A stretch of DNA of 64,000 nucleotides from Bacillus sp. A301a_S52 (GTDB taxonomy: Bacteria; Bacillota; Bacilli; Bacillales; Salisediminibacteriaceae): the NCBI GenBank assembly GCA_024701455.1, contig JABXYP010000001.1:3786001-3850000 (forward strand). Reading direction: 5' to 3'. Under the pieces are notes generated by a model. It was not told the DNA's origin. It worked only from the letters and a program-made list of their open reading frames with translations, and made no database searches. The translations under genes and the position numbers were made by a program. Each line of letters starts with the position of its first letter. Within the stretch, counting starts at the first letter, position 1. Below, piece by piece: positions 26,320 through 34,597 of this stretch.

Positions 26320-28512
26320 TTAAGTCGCTGATAGCTTCCACATTACACTCTGGAAATCCCCTTCTAATAATGGAATGTTTAACCCAATATTCATTAACTC
26401 ATCACCATTATAATCATGATTAATCTCTTCAATGTAATAGCTTTTACTTTCATCTAGTCCAGCAAGTTTGACCTTCTTAAACGGCGGAGCTGGTTCTGCT
26501 AATATAGTCACATAAACAAATACAGCTTCTTCTTTGTTAGGTGAAACAAATATCCATGCGGCATCATTCCCATTAAAGGGGCTTTTGAGACGATAAAAGT
26601 CACCAAATTGAATTAACGCACGATTTTTTTTATAAAAAGCCGTTTGCTGAGAAACCTGCTTTCGCTCACTTTCTTTTAATTCTGTCACATCTAGTTCGTA
26701 TCCAAAATTTCCAGACATAGCGACATGACCTCTCGTCTTTAACGTTGTGGTACGATGTACTTGATGATTAGGTACTGCTGACACATGCGCTCCCATTGTA
26801 CTGATAGGATAAACTAAGCTTGTGCCATATTGTATCTTCAAGCGCGAGATAGCATCTGTATTATCACTCGTCCACACTTGTGGCATGTAATAGAGCATTC
26901 CCGGATCAAAACGCCCTCCACCACCTGAGCAACTTTCAAAGAGAATATGCGGAAACGCTGTTGTTAATTCTTCCATGATCTTATACAAACCAAGCATATA
27001 ACGATGAGCTGTCTCTCTTTGTCTGTTAGCAGGCAAAGCGGCTGAGCCGATTTCTGTCATGTGCCGATTCATATCCCACTTCACATAACTGATTGGGGCA
27101 TTTGAAAGAATGTCTGTTAGTTGGTCAATAATATTTTGACACACCTCTTCACGAGAAAGGTCTAAAATGAGCTGACTACGTCCAGTAGAGCGGCCTCGAC
27201 CTGGGACATGGATGCACCAATCAGGATGTTTCCTATATAAGTCACTCTCTTCTGAAATCATTTCTGGTTCAAACCAAAGACCAAACTGCATATCCATCGC
27301 TTCAACTTTTTCAGCTAAATGTTTCATACCATTAGGGAGCTTATCTTTATCTACAACCCAGTCACCTAACGAGGTAAAATCATCATCCCGCTTTCCAAAC
27401 CAACCGTCATCAAGGACAAACAACTCAATCCCCAATTCCTTGCTCTGTTCTGCAATTTCCATTATTTTATTTTCATTAAAATCAAAATAAGTGGCTTCCC
27501 AGTTGTTAATTAATACTGGACGCTCTTTATCACGAAACTCCCCTCTACAAAGTCTTGTTCTGTAAAGTTTATGAAACGTATTTGACATGTCATTGAACCC
27601 TTTATCTGCATATACCATCACCACTTCTGGTGCTTGAAATGAGTCTCCCGGCATTAAAAGCCAAGAAAAGTCAAAAGGGTTTATCCCCATATTGACACGT
27701 GTCTGTTGAAATTGATCAACTTCAACTAAACCTAAGAAATTTCCGCTATAAACAAAGTTAAAGGCGAAAACCTCACCATGACATTCATCTGTTTCTTTTC
27801 TTACTAAAGCCATGAAAGGGTTTTGTTGATGGCTGCTAGCTCCTCTACGGCTTTCTATTGATTGAACACCTTCTCTAACTGGCACTCTTGAAATGTAGCG
27901 TTCTCTAATATGGGCACCCGGCAATGTCACAAAATCAAAATCAGCTTCATGAAAATCTACATTCATGCTGGCCGCTTTTACTATCTTCATATTTTCATTG
28001 CCTTTATTTTGTAAACGAACAGATCTTGTTATCGCATTAAAGTTAGTAAACACTGTATAAGTGACCGTTGCATGCAAATCAATGACTGTATCAGTTAGTA
28101 AAATTTCAAGCGTCCAAGCCTCGTCTTCCGCCTCAACATAAGTGGAAGGTAATCCTTCTAATGTTGGCTTACCTTTTAATATTTTATGGGATTGGTAACG
28201 GAAATCCGTAATCGTAGAACCATTTTCCAATTCCACCTGAAAAGCTGGATTGCGAAAGTCCGTCGTGCCATAACTAGGGTATTCTTGTGGTAACGTGTCT
28301 AGCGAGAAAGTACGATCTGTTCCTGCTCCAACAGGGTTTGGCGAAAATCCTCTATCAAAATAGCGAAGTGCATTCGAACCGTTATACTTTTCCACTTTCT
28401 TACCCCAGTACAAATGTGCTAGATAGCCACCTTCTCGCACATTTAAAATATAGCTAGTATCTTTAGCCTGTAAGTGAAACGTGTTGTCTTTTTCGTTATA
28501 AGTAATTCCCAT
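26320..28512 (-). CDS. aga: Alpha-galactosidase, glycoside hydrolase family 36 (locus 2)
   Basis: A 730-residue tetramer-type alpha-galactosidase. It has FVLDDGWFGKRDDD, KWDMNRH (nucleophile Asp near 479), ESCSGGGGRFDPGM and WTSDNTDA (acid/base Asp near 549); these positions agree with Geobacillus AgaA/AgaB (478 and 548). ATG 28512 has GGAGG 7 bases before it, whereas the longer frame from TTG 28527 would start inside that ribosome binding site. The gene follows the msmG permease and should release galactose from imported raffinose, melibiose or stachyose. It is only distantly similar to the GH36 enzyme at 12695, so the two are not a recent duplication. Confidence 0.95.
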   Translation of the reverse strand: MGITYNEKDNTFHLQAKDTSYILNVREGGYLAHLYWGKKVEKYNGSNALRYFDRGFSPNPVGAGTDRTFSLDTLPQEYPSYGTTDFRNPAFQVELENGSTITDFRYQSHKILKGKPTLEGLPSTYVEAEDEAWTLEILLTDTVIDLHATVTYTVFTNFNAITRSVRLQNKGNENMKIVKAASMNVDFHEADFDFVTLPGAHIRERYISRVPVREGVQSIESRRGASSHQQNPFMALVRKETDECHGEVFAFNFVYSGNFLGLVEVDQFQQTRVNMGINPFDFSWLLMPGDSFQAPEVVMVYADKGFNDMSNTFHKLYRTRLCRGEFRDKERPVLINNWEATYFDFNENKIMEIAEQSKELGIELFVLDDGWFGKRDDDFTSLGDWVVDKDKLPNGMKHLAEKVEAMDMQFGLWFEPEMISEESDLYRKHPDWCIHVPGRGRSTGRSQLILDLSREEVCQNIIDQLTDILSNAPISYVKWDMNRHMTEIGSAALPANRQRETAHRYMLGLYKIMEELTTAFPHILFESCSGGGGRFDPGMLYYMPQVWTSDNTDAISRLKIQYGTSLVYPISTMGAHVSAVPNHQVHRTTTLKTRGHVAMSGNFGYELDVTELKESERKQVSQQTAFYKKNRALIQFGDFYRLKSPFNGNDAAWIFVSPNKEEAVFVYVTILAEPAPPFKKVKLAGLDESKSYYIEEINHDYNGDELMNIGLNIPLLEGDFQSVMWKLSAT

Positions 28513-28561
28513 GACATATCCTCCCAAATCCCTAATTAAACGTATCGAAGTTGTCCTATCA

Positions 28562-29383
28562 TTATCCCTTTACAGCTCCTGAAGATAACCCTGAAACGAA
28601 GTGCTTCTGTAGAAATAAGAACACTATAATCATTGGTAAAGAAGCCATTAAAGCTGCCGCTGCAACTAAATTAAGGTTATTTTGATTTTCTCCAAAGAAG
28701 TTTGATAACGTGACAGTCAGTGTATGCACGCTACTATCTTGAAGGAAAAATATAGCGAATTGATAATCGTTCCATATATAGACAGATGAAATAATGAGTA
28801 TCGTCGCTGTAATCGGCTTTAATAGCGGAAAGACAATTCGGAAAAATAGTGTTACCGTTCCCGCCCCATCTATTCTCGCTGCTTCTTCTAACTCTTTAGG
28901 TATCGTAGATTTTATAAACCCAGCATAGAGAAAAATGGTTAATGGTAAAAAGCTAGCAAAGTTATTTAATATAGCGATGGCATGAGTATTAATCAATCCC
29001 ATTTGAACAACCAAGTTATAGAGAGGTACTAATGCTGCTAACGGTGGAATTACCATGATGGCAACGAAGAGACCAAATATAAATTGGTTCACTTTAGACT
29101 TTACTCTTGCTAATGGATAAGCAGCCATCGAACCAAAGAAGATCAATAATAAAGCTGCTCCGACAGTTATAATGATTGAATTCATAAAAGCATTCGTTAA
29201 GTTTGCCCGCTCCCACGCATCAAAAAAATTCGTAAATGACACATAATCTGGAAATAACCATCGTGAGCTAAAATCTGTTCGGTCTTTAAATGCTGTCGTC
29301 ATTAATATATAAAATGGTACGAAATGGATAAGTGATATGATTAAAGCTAGAATGGATAACAACCATTTAGTGGTAGTTTTCAC
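28562..29383 (-). CDS. msmG: ABC sugar permease MsmG
   Basis: A 273-residue six-helix permease with the docking motif EEAARIDGAGTVTLFFRIVFPLLKPI and the C-terminal KHFVSGLSSGAVKG typical of MalG-type proteins. Its ATG shares one base with the stop of msmF, so translation is coupled. Together with MsmF it forms the channel for alpha-galactosides. Confidence 0.94.
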   Translation of the reverse strand: MKTTTKWLLSILALIISLIHFVPFYILMTTAFKDRTDFSSRWLFPDYVSFTNFFDAWERANLTNAFMNSIIITVGAALLLIFFGSMAAYPLARVKSKVNQFIFGLFVAIMVIPPLAALVPLYNLVVQMGLINTHAIAILNNFASFLPLTIFLYAGFIKSTIPKELEEAARIDGAGTVTLFFRIVFPLLKPITATILIISSVYIWNDYQFAIFFLQDSSVHTLTVTLSNFFGENQNNLNLVAAAALMASLPMIIVFLFLQKHFVSGLSSGAVKG

Positions 29384-30306
29384 TATGCCTCAACCTCTTT
29401 TCTCTTAAAGTATATAAGCGCAATCAAACTAATGGCTAAAATCATAAATGTCATTAAAACCCCTTGTGTCGCCGCATATCCTGCATCTTCTCTTCTAAAG
29501 TACAGCGTATACATAAAGGTGGACATAGACTGGGATGCATTACCTGGCCCTCCCCCAGTAAGAGAAACGATAACATCGAAGAGCTTTAATCCGCCGATTA
29601 AGTTTAAAACGACGTTAATTGTAATTGAAGGCATCAATAAAGGAAGCGTAATTTTCTTGAATTGCTGAAATGCTGATGCCCCATCAATATCTGCTGCTTC
29701 ATAATAATCCTTAGAGATCCCCTGTAACCCTGCTAAATAAATAATCATGGAAATCCCTACAAATTGATACGTATTCACTAATACGATGATCCACGGATTT
29801 ACACTTGGATTACCTAACGCATTAACAGGATCAAAACCAAGCCACATGATGACATCATTTAATGCTCCACCTTGATAAGCAAAAAAGAATACCCAAATGT
29901 AACCCATAATTAATGGGCTAATAATAACAGGTAAATATATAATCGTTCGTGTTAACGCTTTAAACTTAATACTTCGGTTCAAAAGTAACGCATATAAAAG
30001 CCCTATTGTTAATTGTAAGAAGGTACTTCCTACACCATATAAAAGTGTATTTCTTACGACTAACCACGTCAGCGGGTCCGAAAATAATCTCTTGTATTGA
30101 TCTAAACCAATCCAATTTGAGTCCTGAGAGAATCCGTCCCAATCTGTAAATGATATTTGTATGCCATTAAGGAATGGATATATGATAAAAAGGGAAACAG
30201 CAGTAAGTGCTGGTATATACATCCACCAGAGAGAGGATTCATCCTTGGAAATTTTTCTTCTTTTCTTAGACATTGTAGAATTTTGTTTGTTTATGAGCTC
30301 ACTCAT
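29383..30306 (-). CDS. msmF: ABC sugar permease MsmF
   Basis: A 307-residue permease with a 25-residue charged N-terminal tail and six membrane helices. The docking motif is [33 protein letters not shown] lies 8 bases before ATG 30306. It is separated from msmE by about 150 bases holding two stem-loops. The MsmEFG set imports raffinose, melibiose and isomaltosaccharides in streptococci. Confidence 0.93.
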   Translation of the reverse strand: MSELINKQNSTMSKKRRKISKDESSLWWMYIPALTAVSLFIIYPFLNGIQISFTDWDGFSQDSNWIGLDQYKRLFSDPLTWLVVRNTLLYGVGSTFLQLTIGLLYALLLNRSIKFKALTRTIIYLPVIISPLIMGYIWVFFFAYQGGALNDVIMWLGFDPVNALGNPSVNPWIIVLVNTYQFVGISMIIYLAGLQGISKDYYEAADIDGASAFQQFKKITLPLLMPSITINVVLNLIGGLKLFDVIVSLTGGGPGNASQSMSTFMYTLYFRREDAGYAATQGVLMTFMILAISLIALIYFKRKEVEA

Positions 30307-30324
30307 AATTCCAACTCCTTAATA

Positions 30325-30347
30325 AGGCTATCTTTAGCATATAGCCT
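30325..30347 (-). other. Stem-loop just before the msmF ribosome binding site
   Basis: AGGCTAT and ATAGCCT pair around a 9-base loop, ending a few bases upstream of the AAGGAG of msmF. It may tune msmF translation or mark an RNA processing point. Confidence 0.5.
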
Positions 30348-30419
30348 CATTCATCTTCGCTCGATTCTATTCTCCTTTTTTTGCTCACCACGTATTAAAT
30401 ACAGAATTAAAGTAGGGAA

Positions 30420-30444
30420 GGGGGATAAGATTATTCTCCCCCCC
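30420..30444 (-). other. G/C-rich intercistronic hairpin after msmE
   Basis: GGGGGATAA and the CTCCCCC arm form a stem about 10 bases after the msmE stop. There is no T-run, so it probably protects the msmE message or partly reduces transcription into the permeases, as is common after binding-protein genes. Confidence 0.6.
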
Positions 30445-30454
30445 TCATTAAGAG

Positions 30455-31741
30455 CTAATTAGTTTCCTCTTCATCGTCCTCATTATTTTCTCTTCTTAGA
30501 CGATGATATTCAGCCTCCATTATTTCGGACACTTCTTCTGGTGTAATTGATTCAGCTATAAGGTCTGACCCAGTTGTTGCGTAAACATCCCACATGCCGC
30601 CAGGAAGATAAACTCTATCAAAGTAAGGCTGGATATCAATGTGAGACCATTTTTCGTAGTATTCAGCGTAGTAATTATCTGCATCTACTCCATTGATACC
30701 TGCTGGAAGTGTCGTCCCTTCTGCCACTTTTCTTGCATTATCAGGGCGAGCCATAAATTCAATAAATAGTTTGGCTTCTTCAAGATTTTCTGAGTTATTA
30801 GAGGCCGCCATCGTATGACGCTCTCCCCCGATCCAGCTAGGCTCGTCTCCTTCATAAAACGCAGGCATCGGCATCGTTCCTACCTGGATGTCTGGATTTA
30901 GTTCATAGACATCTCTTCCAAAGGCTCCGTCTGCAAATGTAAAACCAATTAAGTTTTGCGCCATCAATTGTGCTCTTTGAGAAGGACTTGCCGTTAATGC
31001 GTCCACATTCATTAAATCTTTTTCTTTAATCTCCATCATTGTTTCAGGAAGTAATGTGTAATTTGACCAATCAAATGTGCCGTCTAGCAATTCTTCTTCA
31101 TAATTATTATCCTCATCTGTGACTAATAAAGGCGTTGAGAATTGATCCAAAATTTGTCCGATCGCATACGGATCATTTCCAGGAATCCACAATGGTGAAA
31201 CGTCATTATCTGTTTCATCACGAATCGTCTCCATCGCCTCTATCCACTCGTCAACTGTTTCAGGTAATTCAATACCTAATTCCTCCAACATTGTTGCGTT
31301 ATACATAATACCGTCGTTTGCTTGATTTAACGGAAAGGCGTATACTTTCCCATCCTCATCTTTTAATAGAGGTTCCATTGACTCGTCAAAGTTTTCCACC
31401 CATTCCATATCACTTAAATCAGCCACATAATCACCATAGCGATTTTTAGCCCAGCCGTGTGTATCAAATAAATCAGGTAAGTCATTAGAAGCCATTCGAA
31501 CGCGAATAGAATCTTCATACGCGTCTGCTGGGAAATTAGCATCAATAGAAATATGAGGGTATTCGTCTTCAAATTCGTCAATAACTTCTTCAACAGCATT
31601 CACTGCCGTCTCTTCTGTAAGTGTTAAGTAAAGGGATAACGTGACATTCTCAGAGTCTCCATTAGCATTATCTCCATTACCACAAGCAGTCAACAAAACC
31701 ATCGTTAAAGGAACAGCCAGCACTTTGGAAAACGTTTTCAT
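30455..31741 (-). CDS. msmE: Sugar-binding lipoprotein MsmE
   Basis: A 428-residue lipoprotein with signal peptide and lipobox LTAC (Cys20). It is a family 1 extracellular solute-binding protein, with VIDEFEDEYPHISIDANFP near residue 48 and EAKLFIEFMARPDNARKVAEG near 330. The mature region is strongly acidic, especially the ENNEDDEEETN tail. It is first in the locus 2 operon. A cre-like palindrome overlaps the start codon, and a good promoter lies about 125 bases upstream. Substrate assignment to alpha-galactosides rests on the downstream GH36 and sucrose phosphorylase genes. Confidence 0.93.
   Translation of the reverse strand: MKTFSKVLAVPLTMVLLTACGNGDNANGDSENVTLSLYLTLTEETAVNAVEEVIDEFEDEYPHISIDANFPADAYEDSIRVRMASNDLPDLFDTHGWAKNRYGDYVADLSDMEWVENFDESMEPLLKDEDGKVYAFPLNQANDGIMYNATMLEELGIELPETVDEWIEAMETIRDETDNDVSPLWIPGNDPYAIGQILDQFSTPLLVTDEDNNYEEELLDGTFDWSNYTLLPETMMEIKEKDLMNVDALTASPSQRAQLMAQNLIGFTFADGAFGRDVYELNPDIQVGTMPMPAFYEGDEPSWIGGERHTMAASNNSENLEEAKLFIEFMARPDNARKVAEGTTLPAGINGVDADNYYAEYYEKWSHIDIQPYFDRVYLPGGMWDVYATTGSDLIAESITPEEVSEIMEAEYHRLRRENNEDDEEETN
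31726..31741 (-). promoter_or_regulatory. cre-like site overlapping the msmE start codon
   Basis: Read on the minus strand, ATGAAAACGTTTTCCA fits the catabolite-responsive element consensus (TGnAAnCGnTnnCA), with the ATG of msmE as its first bases. Bound CcpA would act as a roadblock to transcription. Confidence 0.6.
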
Positions 31742-31813
31742 TTTTAATCCCCCTAGATATTTAGTTTAATAATGAGACTATCCGCGTAATGTTATAGCTA
31801 ACAATTACGGTAA

Positions 31814-31867
31814 ATCAAGTAAATAAAAGATCTTATTTAACTAAAAAAATCTTTTATTTAAGTAAAA
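31814..31867. promoter_or_regulatory. Three phased operator-like repeats at the msmE promoter
   Basis: TTATTTAACTAAAA (31833) and TTATTTAAGTAAAA (31854) are direct repeats 21 bases apart, two helix turns. A third, inverted copy (ATCAAGTAAATAA, 31814) lies on the far side. They begin at the -10 box and cover the transcription start, as expected for repressor binding by the LacI protein at 32396. Confidence 0.55.
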
Positions 31868-31895
31868 TTATAGTTCTGTTTTAATAAAAAAGCAA
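31867..31895 (-). promoter_or_regulatory. Putative sigma-A promoter of the msm operon
   Basis: On the minus strand TTGCTT (31890-31895) and a perfect TATAAT (31867-31872) are separated by 17 bases. The transcript would have a leader of about 120 bases containing the operator repeats and the cre-like site. Confidence 0.75.
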
Positions 31896-31929
31896 GGGGT
31901 GTTTTTATTTTTTTTACTGTTATACTAAT

Positions 31930-32237
31930 CCGTTACTTGCCATTCTATCGTTGTTGAATTAACATAAACACGAATAGGGGACAATTAACCGTTCGTGTTA
32001 AAGGAACCACACTATCCTTTCTCACATCGATCTCGCATTTTAGAAAGCTGAAAGATCGAGAAATTAGGTGGCGCCTCAACATCAGCTGATTACAAGAGCC
32101 CATCACCTGAGACACGAAGTTTGTTGGCTTATCCCTTAACACATTTAGTATAGATAAGATTAGTTTCGCTACTTCATTAAGAGATTTCCCTCACACATAG
32201 CATTTCATTAATTTCTTTCTCTAAAATTAACATGAAT
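31930..32237. other. Intergenic stretch upstream of the msm promoter
   Basis: No convincing gene. It holds small inverted repeats (AACACGAA/TTCGTGTT at 31967-31999 and AAAGGA/TCCTTT just after). A 65-residue open frame exists here but has no ribosome binding site or recognisable motif. It could be a decayed mobile element, but I cannot name one. Confidence 0.4.
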
Positions 32238-32279
32238 AAAAAAAGCACATACACGCTTCTTTCCTCTCTTATGGTGCTT
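32238..32279 (-). terminator. Terminator after the second LacI gene
   Basis: On the minus strand AAGCACCAT and ATGTGCTT form a stem with a long loop, followed by seven T. It separates the lacI-type gene from the msm operon downstream. Confidence 0.6.
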
Positions 32280-32395
32280 AGTTCACGTTTCACCTCAAAA
32301 GAGTTAAGAATGTTGTGTTTTATGCGCATTTTTTAGAAACTCAAAATATACAGTTAAGCTTTACACGGTATTTCCAACATGGGGGTGTTGAGTAG

Positions 32396-33436
32396 TTAAC
32401 GTTTCTTCTCACTTTTTTCCGCAGAGCTTTCCCTTATAATTAGATTTGATGGAACAACTACTTTCATTGGTACCTCGCGCCCAGCTAATCGATCTAGCAG
32501 GAGTTTTACAGCCATTTTACCCATCTCCTCCGTGTATATTTTGATAGTTGTTAAAGATGGTTTAACAAAACCCGCCATATCAATATCGTTAAAACTAACT
32601 AGACTAATATCTTCTGGTACTTGAATATTTACTTCATGTAATGCTCTAATAGCTCCTATTGCCATGGCATCGCTTGCGATAAAAAAAGCGGTAGGTAGTT
32701 TTTCATGCTTCAACGCCTTTTTCATCGCTTCATACCCGTTGCTCATAAAATAATCGCGAACTTCATAAATATAGTCCGGATTAAACAAATTCTTTTCTTT
32801 TAAAATCTTTTGATAGTATATCTTTCTCGGGTCTTCCTTCTGTTTTTTGTCAGTAGTATGATTAATCCCGTTTCCGCCGATAAAGCCAATTTCAGTATGA
32901 CCTAGTGCTAATAAATGAGCCAACGCTTTTTGTGTGGCTTGTTCATAATCTAATACAACCGAGTCAAAGGTTTCAGAATCTGGCGAGTCATTTACAAATA
33001 CCATATTTTTATTAATTTTTTCTCTCATTTTTACTTCTGTAGCTTCATCTGTTTCTCCAACCACTATCAACCCATCAATATTGCCAATTTGCATATTGCT
33101 AGCATTGCCTAAATGTACTATCTTGTTAACTGAAATACCCCTTTTATTACATTCATTCTCTATTCCTCTGCGGATCGATAAAAAGTATGTGTCTTCCCAT
33201 TCATACTCTTCCGAACACCACATCACAATCCCAATCTCCACTTCATTAACTGGCGGTTTTTTATTCTTCGTTTGTGGCCTCTGTCTGACAGGGGTATAAT
33301 TTAATTCACTAGCTATACTCATAATCCGTTCCCGTGTTTCTTGGGCTACGGAAAGGTTCTTATCATTATTAAGGACTCTTGATACTGTAGCTATCGAAAC
33401 ATCTGCATGTTTCGCAATATCTTTTATCGTAACCAC
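32396..33436 (-). CDS. LacI family regulator of the msm locus
   Basis: A 346-residue repressor with the N-terminal helix-turn-helix IKDIAKHADVSIATVSRVLN and a sugar-sensing domain containing IGFIGGNGIN, FFIASDAMAIGAIRALHEV and SLVSFNDIDM. It shares its plan with the operon 1 regulator and is probably a paralogue (inference). I chose the GTG at 33436, which has GGGAGG 7 bases before it; ATG 33451 would begin at that ribosome binding site. It has its own promoter and terminator. Likely targets are the repeats at 31814-31867 and its own promoter region. Confidence 0.92.
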   Translation of the reverse strand: MVTIKDIAKHADVSIATVSRVLNNDKNLSVAQETRERIMSIASELNYTPVRQRPQTKNKKPPVNEVEIGIVMWCSEEYEWEDTYFLSIRRGIENECNKRGISVNKIVHLGNASNMQIGNIDGLIVVGETDEATEVKMREKINKNMVFVNDSPDSETFDSVVLDYEQATQKALAHLLALGHTEIGFIGGNGINHTTDKKQKEDPRKIYYQKILKEKNLFNPDYIYEVRDYFMSNGYEAMKKALKHEKLPTAFFIASDAMAIGAIRALHEVNIQVPEDISLVSFNDIDMAGFVKPSLTTIKIYTEEMGKMAVKLLLDRLAGREVPMKVVVPSNLIIRESSAEKSEKKR

Positions 33437-33469
33437 ATCGTGACCTCCCATCGTACAACAAGGTAAAAT

Positions 33470-33516
33470 TTTAGTAAATTTATTAATAGTGTATCATTGT
33501 AATAAATTGTTTACAA
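33470..33516 (-). promoter_or_regulatory. Promoter and TTTAGTAAA operator of the second LacI gene
   Basis: On the minus strand TTGTAA (33511-33516) and TACACT (33488-33493) are 17 bases apart. The palindrome core TTTAGTAAA (33470-33478) lies just downstream of the -10 box and equals the core of the two sites at 23294-23316, suggesting self-repression. Confidence 0.5.
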
Positions 33517-33571
33517 GTTTTTAGACATACTATGTGTGTTTGGATTGTTTCATATCTCCACAATCGGTGTA

Positions 33572-34465
33572 CTAATGAATTACAATCCGTTCAAACGGTA
33601 CAGGGTGCTTATTTTTACGAAACTCCCCAGGAGGAATACCGACTACTTTTTTAAATACTTTGTTGAAATAATTATCATTAGAAAACCCTATTTTTTCTGA
33701 AATTATTCTAATTGTAAATTCCGTATTCACCAAGAGTTCTATCGCTTTTTCAATACGCACGTTGGTGACGTATTGGGCCGGAGTAGTGTTTAATGTCTTT
33801 TGGAATATTTTGATTAAGTAGTACTTTGATACATAGGCAGCATCGGCAATATCCTCGATCGTTATGTCCTCGTGATAATGTTGGTGAATAAAATTTAACG
33901 CATCATTCATGCTCTCTGGAAAAGGTGATGTTGCTTTAACCGGCTGTAGCAATCGATAGCATTCCATTAAAAATGCGTAAGCTTCGGCTGAAGACATGTA
34001 AGCATCTTCGAAAACCTTTTCCGTTGCACCAATATATATATCGAACACTTTTTGAATGACACGCGATTCTAAAGGAATATCTAGAATAGGACCATATCTT
34101 TGCGAAAGACGATCCCAGCATGCTTTTGCCGCCACACCATTTAAAGTTATAAAAATAAATTCCCATTTATGACTGTGGTCTGGAAGATAGTAACAATGTT
34201 TTCCTGGTATCTCAACCATGAAAGCCTTCCGTGGAGTAAGCTTGAAGGTTGATCCATGAATGTCGATAGCCCCTTCTCCAGATAGAGTATATTGAAAAAC
34301 AAATGAATTTCCTCTTTTTCTCTCAAGACCATGCCACCTATACTCCGTCGATACTCTTTTTTCCAACCCTATGACATCAAGGTCAACGACTGTTTCAAAG
34401 CGGCCACTTTGTCTAAAGGCAATGGTCTCTTTTTTTGTCTCGCTCCAATTATCCAGTGACAACAT
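33572..34465 (-). CDS. AraC family regulator (MsmR/RafR type)
   Basis: A 297-residue activator. The N-terminal half (about 15-160) is a cupin-like AraC sugar-binding arm; the C-terminal half carries two helix-turn-helix motifs, with IADAAYVSKYYLIKIFQKTL and IGFSNDNYFNKVFKKVVGIPPGEFR. AraC proteins of this type (MsmR, RafR, MelR) activate alpha-galactoside genes. ATG 34465 has AAGGGAGGG before it. It is divergent from the GH4 gene, with which it shares a 132-base promoter region containing a cre-like site. Confidence 0.9.
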   Translation of the reverse strand: MLSLDNWSETKKETIAFRQSGRFETVVDLDVIGLEKRVSTEYRWHGLERKRGNSFVFQYTLSGEGAIDIHGSTFKLTPRKAFMVEIPGKHCYYLPDHSHKWEFIFITLNGVAAKACWDRLSQRYGPILDIPLESRVIQKVFDIYIGATEKVFEDAYMSSAEAYAFLMECYRLLQPVKATSPFPESMNDALNFIHQHYHEDITIEDIADAAYVSKYYLIKIFQKTLNTTPAQYVTNVRIEKAIELLVNTEFTIRIISEKIGFSNDNYFNKVFKKVVGIPPGEFRKNKHPVPFERIVIH

Positions 34466-34494
34466 GTTACCCTCCCTTAACAACTTTTTACCAT

Positions 34495-34508
34495 TGTAAG
34501 CGTTAATA
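34495..34508. promoter_or_regulatory. cre site between araC-type gene and GH4 gene
   Basis: TGTAAGCGTTAATA matches the catabolite-responsive element consensus at all core positions except one near the end. It lies in the divergent promoter region, so CcpA could repress both genes when glucose is present. Confidence 0.7.
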
Positions 34509-34597
34509 TTCCATACTAACCTTAATGTATCACATCATTTAATTTTTTTCTCCATACGATTTAAGAAACAATAATATACCAAAAGGAGTGTTTTACA

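Noticed and set aside
31945-32142. Minus-strand 65-codon frame between the msm promoter and the LacI terminator
   Set aside because: No ribosome binding site or motif; I could not identify it as a transposase remnant.
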